Positions 7,471 to 16,104 of a stretch of 29,212 nucleotides of DNA are shown here, piece after piece (position 1 is the stretch's first letter; each line of letters begins with the position of its first letter). The notes beneath the pieces are model-generated. The model ran no database searches. It was not told the origin of the DNA and saw only the letters and a program-made list of their open reading frames with translations. The stretch is from Promethearchaeota archaeon. Its GTDB lineage: Archaea > Asgardarchaeota > Lokiarchaeia > Sigynarchaeales > SOKP01. The translations under genes were made by a program, and so were the position numbers. Location of the stretch: assembly GCA_019894735.1 (NCBI GenBank), contig JAGXOB010000019.1:1-29212 (forward strand), in the 5' to 3' direction.

Positions 7471-8979
7471 TCATATTCTTACTAAAACATCCCGATTATC
7501 CAAAAATTCTTTTAAATCTTGGATTTTTAAAATATTAAAATGAAATAAGGAAGCTGCTAATACAGCTTCAGCTCCGTTGTTGATTGCCTCAAGAAAGTGC
7601 TCTTTATTTCCAGCTCCCCCTGATGCGATCACAGGGACCGAGACAGTATTAGTAAGAGCTTTAGTTAATTCAAGATCATATCCTGAATTTGTACCATCTC
7701 TGTCCATGCTAGTAACTAATAATTCTCCCGCTCCTTTGTCTACAACCGTTTTTGCCCATTCCAATACGTCAAGTCCCGTAGGTTTTGTTCCACTATGTGA
7801 ATAGACTTCCCACGAATCGCCTTTTTTCTTAGCGTCGATAGCTACAACAATGCATTGAGAGCCAAACTTTTTCGCACCTTCAGTAATTATATTTGGATCG
7901 TTTATAGCTGCGGAGTTTATGCTAACTTTCTCTGCTCCCGCTCTGATAATCTCCGTCATATCCTCAATTGTTTTTATTCCACCACCAACAGTTAATGGAA
8001 TAAATATCTCCTCAGCTACTAGTCGAATTGTATTAAGCATACTTTTTCGTCCTTCTAGAGTCGCTGATATGTCCAAGAAAACTAGTTCGTCAGCGCCGTT
8101 ATCGTTATAAAATCGTGCTAATTCAACTGGATCGCCACTGTCTCGTAAGTTTTTGAATTTAACTCCCTTAACTACTCTTCCGTTTTTTACATCTAGACAG
8201 GGGATTATTCTTTTTATCAGTCTTGAATTATGAAGATTGTCAAGGAAAGTGCCTAAATCTATTAGCGAAATGCTCCCGTTATATAAAGCTTTTCCAACGA
8301 TAACTCCATCAGAATAACGCAGCGCTTTTTCTACATCGCTTATGTTTGAGACTCCACCAGAGGCAATTATTTTAGTGTTTGGTTTTTTCTTCTCCATTAA
8401 TTCTAAAAATAGATTTGTATTTAGACCACTCGAAGTACCATCTCTCATTATATCTGTGACAATAAAATCACGGATTCCTAAATTCTCTAATTTTGATAGG
8501 ACATTGAAGATGTCTAAATTTGAATCAAATTGCCAACCTTTAGTACGTATCGTCCTATCGGAGGTGTCTAAAGCGACAGCAATTTTGTTTTTGTCTTGTT
8601 TAGATAAAATATTTAGTAGGTTTTCGTCATCTAACGCAATAGTACCTAAGATTACTCGGTCAGTTCCCTTGTTTATCAGTTCCTCAACGATTTCGCTACT
8701 CCGTATTCCCCCACCAATTTGAATTTTAACTCCAGCCTGTTTTACATGACTAATAAGATCTAAAATAACTGGATAGCTAAGATTTTTCCTAAACTCTCCT
8801 GTTAAAGCTCCGTCCAAATTTACAACATGGATCCATAAAGCACCAGCTTTAATGAATTGCTTTAGAATGGCTATGGGATCGTTAGAATATGTAATCTGCT
8901 TAGAAAAATCGCCTTGAGTGAGTCTTATAACCTTTCCTTCTCGAATGTCCATTGCAGGAATTAGTGTTTTTATGATCAA
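7471..8979 (-). CDS. hisAF: HisA-HisF fusion: ProFAR isomerase plus IGP synthase cyclase subunit
   Basis: Two complete (beta/alpha)8 barrels in one chain (~502 aa from TTG 8979; TTG 9009 would add 10). Numbering from 9009, HisA covers about 11-255 with [14 protein letters not shown], catalytic Asp21 and Asp148 (VALD), and IGGGIR and ASGGV phosphate loops. HisF covers about 264-512 with [15 protein letters not shown], Asp273 and Asp392 (VVAIDAK), VGGGIK and [10 protein letters not shown]. All four catalytic aspartates are present and there is only a short linker (about 255-263). HisA makes PRFAR; HisF uses PRFAR plus ammonia from HisH to give imidazole glycerol phosphate and AICAR, so the fusion joins consecutive steps. 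TTG 8979 overlaps the hisH stop (TTGA) and is preceded by GGTGA, so coupled translation is likely. It ends in TGA, abutting the flavodoxin stop. Confidence 0.92.
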   Translation of the reverse strand: MIIKTLIPAMDIREGKVIRLTQGDFSKQITYSNDPIAILKQFIKAGALWIHVVNLDGALTGEFRKNLSYPVILDLISHVKQAGVKIQIGGGIRSSEIVEELINKGTDRVILGTIALDDENLLNILSKQDKNKIAVALDTSDRTIRTKGWQFDSNLDIFNVLSKLENLGIRDFIVTDIMRDGTSSGLNTNLFLELMEKKKPNTKIIASGGVSNISDVEKALRYSDGVIVGKALYNGSISLIDLGTFLDNLHNSRLIKRIIPCLDVKNGRVVKGVKFKNLRDSGDPVELARFYNDNGADELVFLDISATLEGRKSMLNTIRLVAEEIFIPLTVGGGIKTIEDMTEIIRAGAEKVSINSAAINDPNIITEGAKKFGSQCIVVAIDAKKKGDSWEVYSHSGTKPTGLDVLEWAKTVVDKGAGELLVTSMDRDGTNSGYDLELTKALTNTVSVPVIASGGAGNKEHFLEAINNGAEAVLAASLFHFNILKIQDLKEFLDNRDVLVRI

Positions 8980-9578
8980 TTCACCTGTTTTAATAGGGAT
9001 TTTACCCAATATTTCAATATAGTTTCTCCAATAGTCTTACTTTTTTCAGGATGAAACTGAAGTGCTAATATTGTTCCGTAATGAAAAATAACGCAAAATC
9101 TCATACCATGCAAGGAAAAAGCAGTTACGATACTCTCATCTACTACATCACAGTAATAAGTGTGGTTAAAGTAAGCATACCCGGAAAAATAGGGTTCCTT
9201 GATTCCAGTTACGCGATTCCATCCCGTGTGCGGAACACGAATTGATTTAACAATCTCAAGCTTCTTCACGTCTCCGGAGACGATGCCTAATCCCTCAGCT
9301 CCCGGGCTTTCTTCAGATTTATTAAGTAATAATTGCATTCCTAAACATATTCCTAAAGTTGGTTTAGTTGGGATAATCAGTTTCAGTAGGTTAAATATCT
9401 TCTTTCGTTTTAATTCTTCGATAGCGTCTCCAAACGCTCCCACGCCGGGTAAAACAATGCCTATTGCTTTTTTAATTTGTTCCTCTTCGTTAGATATTAT
9501 TACATTGGGATAATATCTTTGAAGTGCTCGTTGAACAGACCTTAAATTTCCAACTCCATAGTCAATTATTGTAATCAT
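8976..9578 (-). CDS. hisH: Imidazole glycerol phosphate synthase glutaminase subunit
   Basis: A class I glutamine amidotransferase of 200 aa. The catalytic triad is Cys78 in [11 protein letters not shown], His176 and Glu178 in LQFHPEKS. The oxyanion region [11 protein letters not shown] and the N-terminal strand [12 protein letters not shown] are typical of HisH. It releases ammonia from glutamine and passes it through the HisF barrel. A clear ribosome-binding site, GAGGAG, precedes ATG 9578. Its stop TGA overlaps the start of hisAF, so the two interacting subunits are translated together. The chain is complete. Confidence 0.95.
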   Translation of the reverse strand: MITIIDYGVGNLRSVQRALQRYYPNVIISNEEEQIKKAIGIVLPGVGAFGDAIEELKRKKIFNLLKLIIPTKPTLGICLGMQLLLNKSEESPGAEGLGIVSGDVKKLEIVKSIRVPHTGWNRVTGIKEPYFSGYAYFNHTYYCDVVDESIVTAFSLHGMRFCVIFHYGTILALQFHPEKSKTIGETILKYWVKSLLKQVN

Positions 9579-9618
9579 AATTTGCTCCTCAAAAATTTAA
9601 CCTAACTTTGTAGTTTCC

Positions 9619-10224
9619 TCAAAGAGTTCCCTTAGTAGATGGGAGAACACCCTTTCGCTTAGGATCAAGTCGAGACGCTTTATCAAGGGAGTATCCAAGG
9701 GCCTTAAAAACTGATTCTGCTATGTGATGATCGTCTTTTCCAGAAAGCACTTTCACGTGTAGCGTTATGCCAGCATTGATGGCAAAGGTTTGTAAGAAAT
9801 GCTCTATTAATGTTAGAGGAATCAATTGGTCTTGATCCTTTCCAAAATATTTACCCGTCCAAGGGATGTCAATAATTGAATAAGGGCGATTAGAAAAATC
9901 AACCACTACTAATGCTAAAGCTTCGTCCATAGGAACATAAGAGTATCCAATGCGCTTTATCCCTACCTTGTCTCCGATTGCTTGCTTAAAAGCTTTACCT
10001 AACACTATCCCTACATCTTCAATGGTATGATGGGTATCAACGTGTAAATCCCCACTAGCTTTTAATTCAATATCAAAAACTCCGTGAACTGCAATGTGAT
10101 TTAACATATGATCGAAAAATCCTATGCCTGTATCTATTTTTGCAATTCCGGAACCATCCAAGTTAAGCGAAACTTTGATGTTAGATTCTTTCGTTTTTCT
10201 TTCTTGTTCTGATTGACGATTCAT
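9619..10224 (-). CDS. hisB: Imidazoleglycerol-phosphate dehydratase
   Basis: A monofunctional IGP dehydratase of 201 aa, with no histidinol-phosphatase domain attached. It converts imidazole glycerol phosphate to imidazole acetol phosphate. The manganese-binding motifs are all present: GFFDHMLNHIAVHG (about 36-49), VDTHHTIEDVGIVLG, and DDHHIAESVFKALG. It ends in the usual basic tail DPKRKG...PSTKGTL. A good ribosome-binding site (AAAGGAGG, within the hisC end) precedes the ATG, and only one nucleotide separates it from hisC. The N-terminal 15 residues are charged and probably flexible. Confidence 0.95.
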   Translation of the reverse strand: MNRQSEQERKTKESNIKVSLNLDGSGIAKIDTGIGFFDHMLNHIAVHGVFDIELKASGDLHVDTHHTIEDVGIVLGKAFKQAIGDKVGIKRIGYSYVPMDEALALVVVDFSNRPYSIIDIPWTGKYFGKDQDQLIPLTLIEHFLQTFAINAGITLHVKVLSGKDDHHIAESVFKALGYSLDKASRLDPKRKGVLPSTKGTL

Positions 10225-10225
10225 T

Positions 10226-11350
10226 TTAATTTCCTCCTTTTAAAAATAATTTGAGTTCCTCAATAACTTTTACCATATTTTCTTGGAGCCCGATACTAAT
10301 TCTAAGGTTATTAATCATGTCTGATGAGGAATAATATCGTACTAGAATACCCTTTGAATATAGGTGTTCAAAAAGGACTTTCGGAATCTTTGGAGATTCG
10401 AAGGTCAGTAGCACATAACAGGCCTGGCTAGGGTGTATCCAAAAGTTTTTGTGGTGATTTTGGATTATCTTTAACTGATTGATGAACCACTCTCTAGTTT
10501 TTTTCATTTCTGTTATTCTCGGATCAACTAGTGGGCTAGATAATGCAGCAAAAGCAGCTTTCTGTCCCGCAATATTAACATTATAAGGTTGTTTAATCGA
10601 CACTAAGACTTTTCGAATATCATTTGGCATAATGCCGTATCCCACTCGGAGCCCTCCTAATCCATAAGCCTTACTAAAAGTTCGAAGAACAACAAGATTC
10701 TCGTAATTGGGAACCCATTGAGCAAGAGACTGAGATTCTGAGAATTCTATGTACGCTTCATCTATAACCACTAAAACGGGGAGAGAGGCTAAACGCTTAA
10801 TGAATTCTTCTGAAACAACATTTCCATCGGGATTATTTGGGCGAGCAATAAATACGATTTTTGAGCGTTTCGCTTCGCCTAAAAATTGTTCCTCGTCAAG
10901 TATGTAGTAGGCAAACGACTCTTTTTTAACAATTTGTTGAGAAACCGCTACATAGTTAATTCCATGTACCTGAGCTAAAAACGAAATCATACCAAATGTA
11001 GGGGAAACAGAGAGTATGGTATCAGAAGGATTCGCGTAAGCCTTAATTAGTAATTCGATTAACTCATCTGATCCAGAGCTTATGATGAAATTGTTAGTAT
11101 CTAAATTTTCCTTTTTCGCTAAGACTTGTATTAATTTTGAACACAAAGTGTCGGGATAATTGCCAATATTTGTAAGTGAGCTTAAGGCTTCTAACACTTC
11201 TGGAAGTGGTTCATAAGGATTTTCGTTACCATCGAGTTTAACTATTTCTGCAACTGGGATATTTAATTCTTCCGCAATACCCTCTAAAGGTTTGACTCCG
11301 TTATAACTCTTTAAGGAAGCGAGGTGCTCTACAGTTTTAATTTTGGGCAT
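10226..11350 (-). CDS. hisC: Histidinol-phosphate aminotransferase
   Basis: A fold-type I PLP aminotransferase, 374 aa, converting imidazole acetol phosphate and glutamate to histidinol phosphate. The PLP-lysine is Lys227 in RTFSKAYGLGGLRVGYG. Other family marks are LDGNENPYEP (about 39-48), GSDELIELL, ARPNNPDG and VVIDEAYIEF. A strong AGGAGGAG ribosome-binding site lies just before ATG, and the start overlaps the hisD stop as TAATG, so it is translationally coupled. Order and strand match its place between hisD and hisB in the operon. Confidence 0.94.
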   Translation of the reverse strand: MPKIKTVEHLASLKSYNGVKPLEGIAEELNIPVAEIVKLDGNENPYEPLPEVLEALSSLTNIGNYPDTLCSKLIQVLAKKENLDTNNFIISSGSDELIELLIKAYANPSDTILSVSPTFGMISFLAQVHGINYVAVSQQIVKKESFAYYILDEEQFLGEAKRSKIVFIARPNNPDGNVVSEEFIKRLASLPVLVVIDEAYIEFSESQSLAQWVPNYENLVVLRTFSKAYGLGGLRVGYGIMPNDIRKVLVSIKQPYNVNIAGQKAAFAALSSPLVDPRITEMKKTREWFINQLKIIQNHHKNFWIHPSQACYVLLTFESPKIPKVLFEHLYSKGILVRYYSSSDMINNLRISIGLQENMVKVIEELKLFLKGGN

Positions 11351-12675
11351 TAAGTTCTCCTCCTAGCAGCTTCTGAGTGGGCCGTAAGTTTTTCATTGCG
11401 AGCTAGTTGTTCCGCTAAAGGTGCTATAGACTTAACAGTTTTGGTATCTAAGGCAATAAGACTGGTAATTTTGAGAAAGTCTAAAACTGACAATGGAGAA
11501 GAAAATTTAGCGGCACCACCTGTTGGCATTACGTGACTGGGACCAGCAACATAATCACCCATTACTTCACAAGAAGATTCGCCCAAGAAAACTCCTCCCG
11601 AATTTTTAATTTGGGGTAATATTTCGTCTTGATCCTTCGTGATAATAGATAAGTGCTCAGGGGCAAAATCGTTAATTATAGCTATTGCTTCCTGAATACT
11701 AGTTACCAATATAATTCCACCATTATTTTCAATCGCATAGCGGGCTTTTTCAGCACGAGATAATTTTAATAGTTGATCTTCAATTGAATCTTTGACCATG
11801 GTTGCTAACTCTTTGCTTGTTGTGAGTAGAATTGGAATTGATAAATAATCATGCTCGGCTTGTGCGAGTAAATCTGACGCGATTAAATGAGGATTTGCTG
11901 ATTCATCGGCTAAAATTAACGCTTCTGTTGGACCGTTGATACCATCAATTCCTACGATTCCATACACTTCTCGCTTCGCTAAAGTTACAAAAATATTTCC
12001 AGGCCCTACAATTTTATTGACTTTTGGAACTGATTCGGTGCCAAAAGCTAGCGCTGCAATTGCTTGAACTCCTCCTATCTGAAAAACTCTAAGTTTAACT
12101 TTAAAATCACGCATTAAATTACAAGTAGCTAATATTATTGATGAAATTGGAGATGGGCTAACTATTATTATCTCTTCAACTCCTGCTACAATTGCCGGAC
12201 AAACACTATGAATAACCGTCGATGGAAGGGGAGCAGATCCTCCAGGCACATAAAAACCTACTCTTTGAATTGGAGTTATTATTTGTCCTAGAGTTCCTCC
12301 TAGATCATTAGTAGTCCAAGAAGATATTGGTTGCTTCCTGTGAAATGCTAATATTCTATCTCTGGTTTTAACTAAAACCTCGGTGATCTTCGGATCGATG
12401 GACTTATAGGCCGCCTCCATTTGCTCTACTTTAATTTCAATTGAATTAGAAATATCGGTATTATCTAGTTTCTTTGTCCATTCAATTAGAGCATGATCTC
12501 CTCTTTCAACTACATCGTTAATAATTCGCTTCACTACTTCTTGTGGTGTTAAAGATTCACCAAAAATTTTGAATATTTGATCGTTAATTTGCGGCGATAC
12601 CGGAGTATTGACTACTGATTTGCGGATTAGTATAGATTTTTCTGCTTCTTCTAAAGTATAAATTGGAATCATCAT
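11350..12675 (-). CDS. hisD: Histidinol dehydrogenase
   Basis: A full-length zinc-dependent histidinol dehydrogenase, 441 aa, oxidising L-histidinol to histidine with two NAD. Visible motifs are [30 protein letters not shown], the Gln/His zinc-binding segment [21 protein letters not shown] and the [15 protein letters not shown] region. The C-terminus retains [15 protein letters not shown]. The start overlaps the hisG stop (TAATG) with GGAGG upstream; a second ATG follows immediately at 12672. In fungi this domain is fused behind HisI-HisE, whereas here it is a separate gene two places downstream of hisIE. Confidence 0.95.
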   Translation of the reverse strand: MMIPIYTLEEAEKSILIRKSVVNTPVSPQINDQIFKIFGESLTPQEVVKRIINDVVERGDHALIEWTKKLDNTDISNSIEIKVEQMEAAYKSIDPKITEVLVKTRDRILAFHRKQPISSWTTNDLGGTLGQIITPIQRVGFYVPGGSAPLPSTVIHSVCPAIVAGVEEIIIVSPSPISSIILATCNLMRDFKVKLRVFQIGGVQAIAALAFGTESVPKVNKIVGPGNIFVTLAKREVYGIVGIDGINGPTEALILADESANPHLIASDLLAQAEHDYLSIPILLTTSKELATMVKDSIEDQLLKLSRAEKARYAIENNGGIILVTSIQEAIAIINDFAPEHLSIITKDQDEILPQIKNSGGVFLGESSCEVMGDYVAGPSHVMPTGGAAKFSSPLSVLDFLKITSLIALDTKTVKSIAPLAEQLARNEKLTAHSEAARRRT

Positions 12676-13682
12676 TAATCCTCCAGATTCTTTAACAATT
12701 CTTTATAGCGTTTTGGTTCTTCCTCAAATATAAATAATGTCGGACTAACAACAACTCCACTACCGCCAATTTCTCTTAAGGCTCTTATAGTTTCCGTTAG
12801 CTTCTTTTTTTCCACAATTATATGAATAGCAAACCAAGATCCCCCTTCTGAAGAAATAACTGGCGAGATCGTTGGACCCTGAAGCCCTTTTAGGCTTTCT
12901 TTAGTAAACATTTTTTGAGCAATAGTTTCAGGATCGTTTCCTCGTATGTTTATAAAAACTGAAACATAGTCTTTTGCTCTTATAGTTGCTTCAAAATACT
13001 CAAGAAAAGTTCGAGAAATATCCAAAACAATCTGATTTCTTTTTAAAATTCTACGATTTGCTATAAAGCAAGCTTGAGATTGGAGAATACAACCATCCTG
13101 CAATCTTTTTAATCGATTATCTTTAAGCGTTTGTCCTGTGGAGACTAGCTCGACAATTATATCTGAATACCCTAATGTTGGTGCAACCTCTATAGTTCCT
13201 TCCGCTTTTATTAATTCAAAATCAAGGTTGTGTTTATTAAAAAACTCTCTTGTTAATAAAGGAAACTTTGAAGCTATTCGCAAAGATTGACTGCGTTGAT
13301 TCAGATCTTTCATCGTATTTTCCTTCCAATTTTCAGGTACTGAAACTTCTAATGTACAATTTCCAAATCCTAAATCATCGTGAATGATTACTATTTTATC
13401 AGGATCTTTCAGAGTCAACTCAGTTAAGATATCTAAACCAACAATTCCTAAAGCTAAATTTCCATTAAATACGCCATTTATGATATCTTTTTGCCGCTGA
13501 AATACTACTTGTATATTTGGAAATCCTTCTAACCAACCAATATATTGTTGCCTATTTCTCCTTAACTTAAAGCCACACGAATTGAGAAATTCTTGTGTTT
13601 CTGACGCCATACGACCTTTTGAGGGAATACCTATCCGGATTAATTGCATATTTGAATTTTCTATCTCGTTTTTATTTGTCAT
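12675..13682 (-). CDS. hisG: ATP phosphoribosyltransferase, long form
   Basis: 335 aa, the long, hexameric HisG type with its own regulatory domain, so HisZ is not needed. It catalyses the first step, ATP plus PRPP to PR-ATP. The N-terminal part has IGIPSKGRMASETQEFL, the middle part GTIEVAPTLGYSDIIVELVSTG, which includes the PRPP-binding region, and the C-terminal ACT-like domain (about 265-335) has GLQGPTISPV and REIGGSGVVVSPTLFIF. This domain binds histidine for feedback inhibition in the family. ATG 13682 is chosen because GGAG lies upstream, and it overlaps the hisIE end by 11 nt. Met12 is an alternative start closer to the usual family N-terminus but has no ribosome-binding site. Confidence 0.94.
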   Translation of the reverse strand: MTNKNEIENSNMQLIRIGIPSKGRMASETQEFLNSCGFKLRRNRQQYIGWLEGFPNIQVVFQRQKDIINGVFNGNLALGIVGLDILTELTLKDPDKIVIIHDDLGFGNCTLEVSVPENWKENTMKDLNQRSQSLRIASKFPLLTREFFNKHNLDFELIKAEGTIEVAPTLGYSDIIVELVSTGQTLKDNRLKRLQDGCILQSQACFIANRRILKRNQIVLDISRTFLEYFEATIRAKDYVSVFINIRGNDPETIAQKMFTKESLKGLQGPTISPVISSEGGSWFAIHIIVEKKKLTETIRALREIGGSGVVVSPTLFIFEEEPKRYKELLKNLED

Positions 13683-14865
13683 AATTTCTTCTACTCCATA
13701 GCTCGTTTAATATATCTTGTAGTGTAATATTTTTTTTTGCCATTAAAACCATAATAAAATACAATAAATCTGCAATTTCCCAAACAAGATTGTCTTCGTC
13801 AGTGTAATTAACAACCTCATTACTTTCTTCTTTTATTTTTTCGTTTATTAATCTTTCATCTTTTGAAATCTTGCTTGTATATGAATTAAAAACAGGATTT
13901 ACAATTCTATCCTGAAGGATATCATATAAATCTGATAATTTAAATTCTTTATTGCCAAAACAGGAATATCGTTGTAAATGACAAGCAACCCCCTCCTGAC
14001 GAACAATAAATAGCAAAGCATCTTGATCGCAATCATACTTTACTCGATTCAATATTTGATGATTTCCCGAAGTCTCTCCTTTAATCCATATTGATTTTCG
14101 AGAACGACTGTAATATATCCCTTCTTTTTTAACTAAAGCTTGCGTTAAAGAATCTTGAGAGGAAAACGCGAGCATTAGAATTTGGGAATGTTCATCTTGT
14201 ACAATTGTAGGCACTAAACCTTCCTGTTTCTGAAAATCGATTAGAGATATAAAAATTCTTATCAGTTCCTTTTCTTCATAAATACCTTGTGAACTGATAA
14301 GTGGATCTACCCCCTTTTTTTCTAATATTCCAGTGCACTTATTATCGACATCAAGAAAAATTATTGGTAATTTTCCAATGTCAGATAGACAGTCTAATAC
14401 TGTGAGAATGGTACTTTCATCAATATCTAAATCCTCTTCATAATCAATCAGAAGTTCTGAACAATAAGGATTCACTTTATCAAGAATTTCTTTTAGGAGT
14501 TCTTTAAGCTTTAGTAAGTCTTTATCGAGGATTATGTTTTTTTGAAGCGTAATTCTTGCTATAATTACATTTTTTGAAATTTTTTGGCTGATAAATTCTA
14601 CATCTTTCTCAGCAATGATTATTTTTTTTACGCCCATCTGTAAAACTGATTTTATAGTTTCAGATTTTGGGGAACTCATCATTAAATAACATTCAGCAAC
14701 ACTGCAAATCTCTTTTAAAAGTTTATCAGAAGGAGAATTACTCAATACTATATTACCAAAACGAGTAACTCTTTTTACGTAATTAAGTATAAAATTCTCA
14801 TCGTTATTTACTTGATTTTTATAATTTGATTTGATTTTGTTAATATTTATTTCGAAATTTAACAT
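13672..14865 (-). CDS. hisIE: HisIE with large N-terminal domain resembling fungal His4
   Basis: 397 aa. Residues about 217-307 are phosphoribosyl-AMP cyclohydrolase (HisI): YYSRSRKSIWIKGETSGN, the DCDQDA metal site, and the zinc cysteines C279, C295 and C302 in CHLQRYSCFG. Residues about 312-397 are phosphoribosyl-ATP pyrophosphohydrolase (HisE): KIKEESNEVVNY and LVWEIADLLYFIMVLM. Bifunctional HisIE is usually about 200-220 aa, so the first ~215 residues are extra. They form an alternating strand/helix pattern (for example VLQMGVKKIIIAEKDVEFIS) that looks like the N-terminal domain of yeast His4, whose HisI part also has CHLxxxSCFG. It is the first gene of the operon, with a TATA-like element about 60 nt upstream. 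The extra domain has no recognised active-site motif. Confidence 0.92.
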   Translation of the reverse strand: MLNFEININKIKSNYKNQVNNDENFILNYVKRVTRFGNIVLSNSPSDKLLKEICSVAECYLMMSSPKSETIKSVLQMGVKKIIIAEKDVEFISQKISKNVIIARITLQKNIILDKDLLKLKELLKEILDKVNPYCSELLIDYEEDLDIDESTILTVLDCLSDIGKLPIIFLDVDNKCTGILEKKGVDPLISSQGIYEEKELIRIFISLIDFQKQEGLVPTIVQDEHSQILMLAFSSQDSLTQALVKKEGIYYSRSRKSIWIKGETSGNHQILNRVKYDCDQDALLFIVRQEGVACHLQRYSCFGNKEFKLSDLYDILQDRIVNPVFNSYTSKISKDERLINEKIKEESNEVVNYTDEDNLVWEIADLLYFIMVLMAKKNITLQDILNELWSRRNYDK

Positions 14866-14923
14866 AAAAGCCCATTCAATAAGTTATTTCTATTAAGCTA
14901 TAGGTATTCTTTATTCTTGTGGA

Positions 14924-14931
14924 ATTATAAA
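14924..14931 (-). promoter_or_regulatory. TATA-like element for the his operon
   Basis: TTTATAAT on the minus strand lies about 59 nt upstream of the hisIE ATG, giving a predicted short leader of some 35-40 nt. It sits in the 186-nt divergent region shared with kdd, and a copy with the same eight bases serves the other direction (14975-14982). No histidine leader peptide or attenuator is visible. Confidence 0.35.
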
Positions 14932-14974
14932 TTTTAGTCTTCAGTTCACATTTCATCCTAATTGTTTTAAAAAA

Positions 14975-14982
14975 TTTATAAT
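14975..14982 (+). promoter_or_regulatory. TATA-like element for kdd
   Basis: TTTATAAT, preceded by an A-rich BRE-like stretch, lies about 70 nt upstream of the kdd ATG at 15052. GGTGA about 10 nt before the ATG is a reasonable ribosome-binding site. Confidence 0.35.
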
Positions 14983-15051
14983 TCTAACGAATCTTAAGTA
15001 AGATTAAACACATGACTATTATTGTTCTAAGAATTTAGTGGTGAAAGTCAT

Positions 15052-16092
15052 ATGGCAAAAGGAAATAAATATGGTACTCACAGAGTAATTGAACCTAAAG
15101 GAACTCTTCCTCAACCTGCGTTAAAAATATCGAACGATACGACAATATTCGATAACGAAATCTTAATAGATGTTGATTATTTGAACATCGATTCCGCAAG
15201 TTTTACACAGCTGAAAGAAGAAGCGGGAGGAGATATCGAGAAAATTAAAGATAAAATCTTGGAAATTGTTCAAGAACGAGGAAAAATGCAAAATCCAGTC
15301 ACTGGTTCCGGGGGAATGCTAATTGGAAAAGTAGAAAAGATAGGTGATGATTTAAAAGATACAGTTGATATAAATGTAGGAGATAGAATTGCGTCGTTAG
15401 TATCTCTATCATTAACTCCTCTCAAGATTGAGAAAATCTTAGGCATTAATCCCGATATTGATAGAGTAGAAATTGAGGGTAAAGCTATACTTTTTGAAAG
15501 CGGAATTTACGCAAAACTCCCCGAGGATATGGAAGCGACTCTAGCTTTAGCAGCACTTGATGTCGCCGGAGCTCCCGCACAAGTAAAGAATCTGGTTAAA
15601 GAAGGTGACACCGTATTAATTTTAGGTGCAACGGGTAAATCTGGACTTATGTGCTCCTACATGGCTAAAAAAATGGTTGGAAAAAAAGGAAAAGTCATTG
15701 GACAAGCTAGAAACCAAGCTAGAGCGAAATTTCTTAGAGAGACTGAATTTTGTCATGAGGCTATTATTGCTGATGTATTAAATCCTACAAATGTTTTAGA
15801 AGAAACACTTAAAGTTAATGGTGGAAGTGAAGTAGATGTTGCCATTAATTGCTTGAGCATTCCAAATTCGGAATTATCTTCAATTCTTCCCGTGAGAGAT
15901 AAAGGTATTGTATACTTCTTCTCAATGGCCACAAGCTTTACCAAAGCGGCTTTAGGAGCAGAAGGAATAGGAAAAGATGTAACCATGATAATAGGTAATG
16001 GATACACTAAAAATCACGCGCAAATTACCTTAGATTTACTACGAGAATCTAAAACCCTCAGAACAATTTTCGAAGAAAAATATAAAAAATAG
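15052..16092 (+). CDS. kdd: L-erythro-3,5-diaminohexanoate dehydrogenase
   Basis: 346 aa, the usual length for Kdd, an MDR-like NAD(P)-dependent enzyme that oxidatively deaminates 3,5-diaminohexanoate to 3-keto-5-aminohexanoate plus ammonium in lysine fermentation. The N-terminus GNKYGTHRVIEPKGTLPQPA is characteristic of the family, the catalytic-domain region contains NPVTGSGGMLIG, and the Rossmann nucleotide loop is LILGATGKSGLM (about 189-200). The C-terminal part has FFSMATSFTKAALGAEGIGKD. It stands alone on the plus strand between the divergent his operon and a convergent UroD-family gene, separated from its pathway partners. The product feeds directly into Kce. Confidence 0.93.
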   Translation: MAKGNKYGTHRVIEPKGTLPQPALKISNDTTIFDNEILIDVDYLNIDSASFTQLKEEAGGDIEKIKDKILEIVQERGKMQNPVTGSGGMLIGKVEKIGDDLKDTVDINVGDRIASLVSLSLTPLKIEKILGINPDIDRVEIEGKAILFESGIYAKLPEDMEATLALAALDVAGAPAQVKNLVKEGDTVLILGATGKSGLMCSYMAKKMVGKKGKVIGQARNQARAKFLRETEFCHEAIIADVLNPTNVLEETLKVNGGSEVDVAINCLSIPNSELSSILPVRDKGIVYFFSMATSFTKAALGAEGIGKDVTMIIGNGYTKNHAQITLDLLRESKTLRTIFEEKYKK

Positions 16093-16104
16093 TATTGTCT
16101 TCTA

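Noticed and set aside
8342..9513. Plus-strand frames of 126 and 104 codons within hisAF and hisH
   Set aside because: They lie antisense to clearly conserved his genes and encode low-complexity Ser/Pro/Ile-rich sequence, typical of shadow frames.
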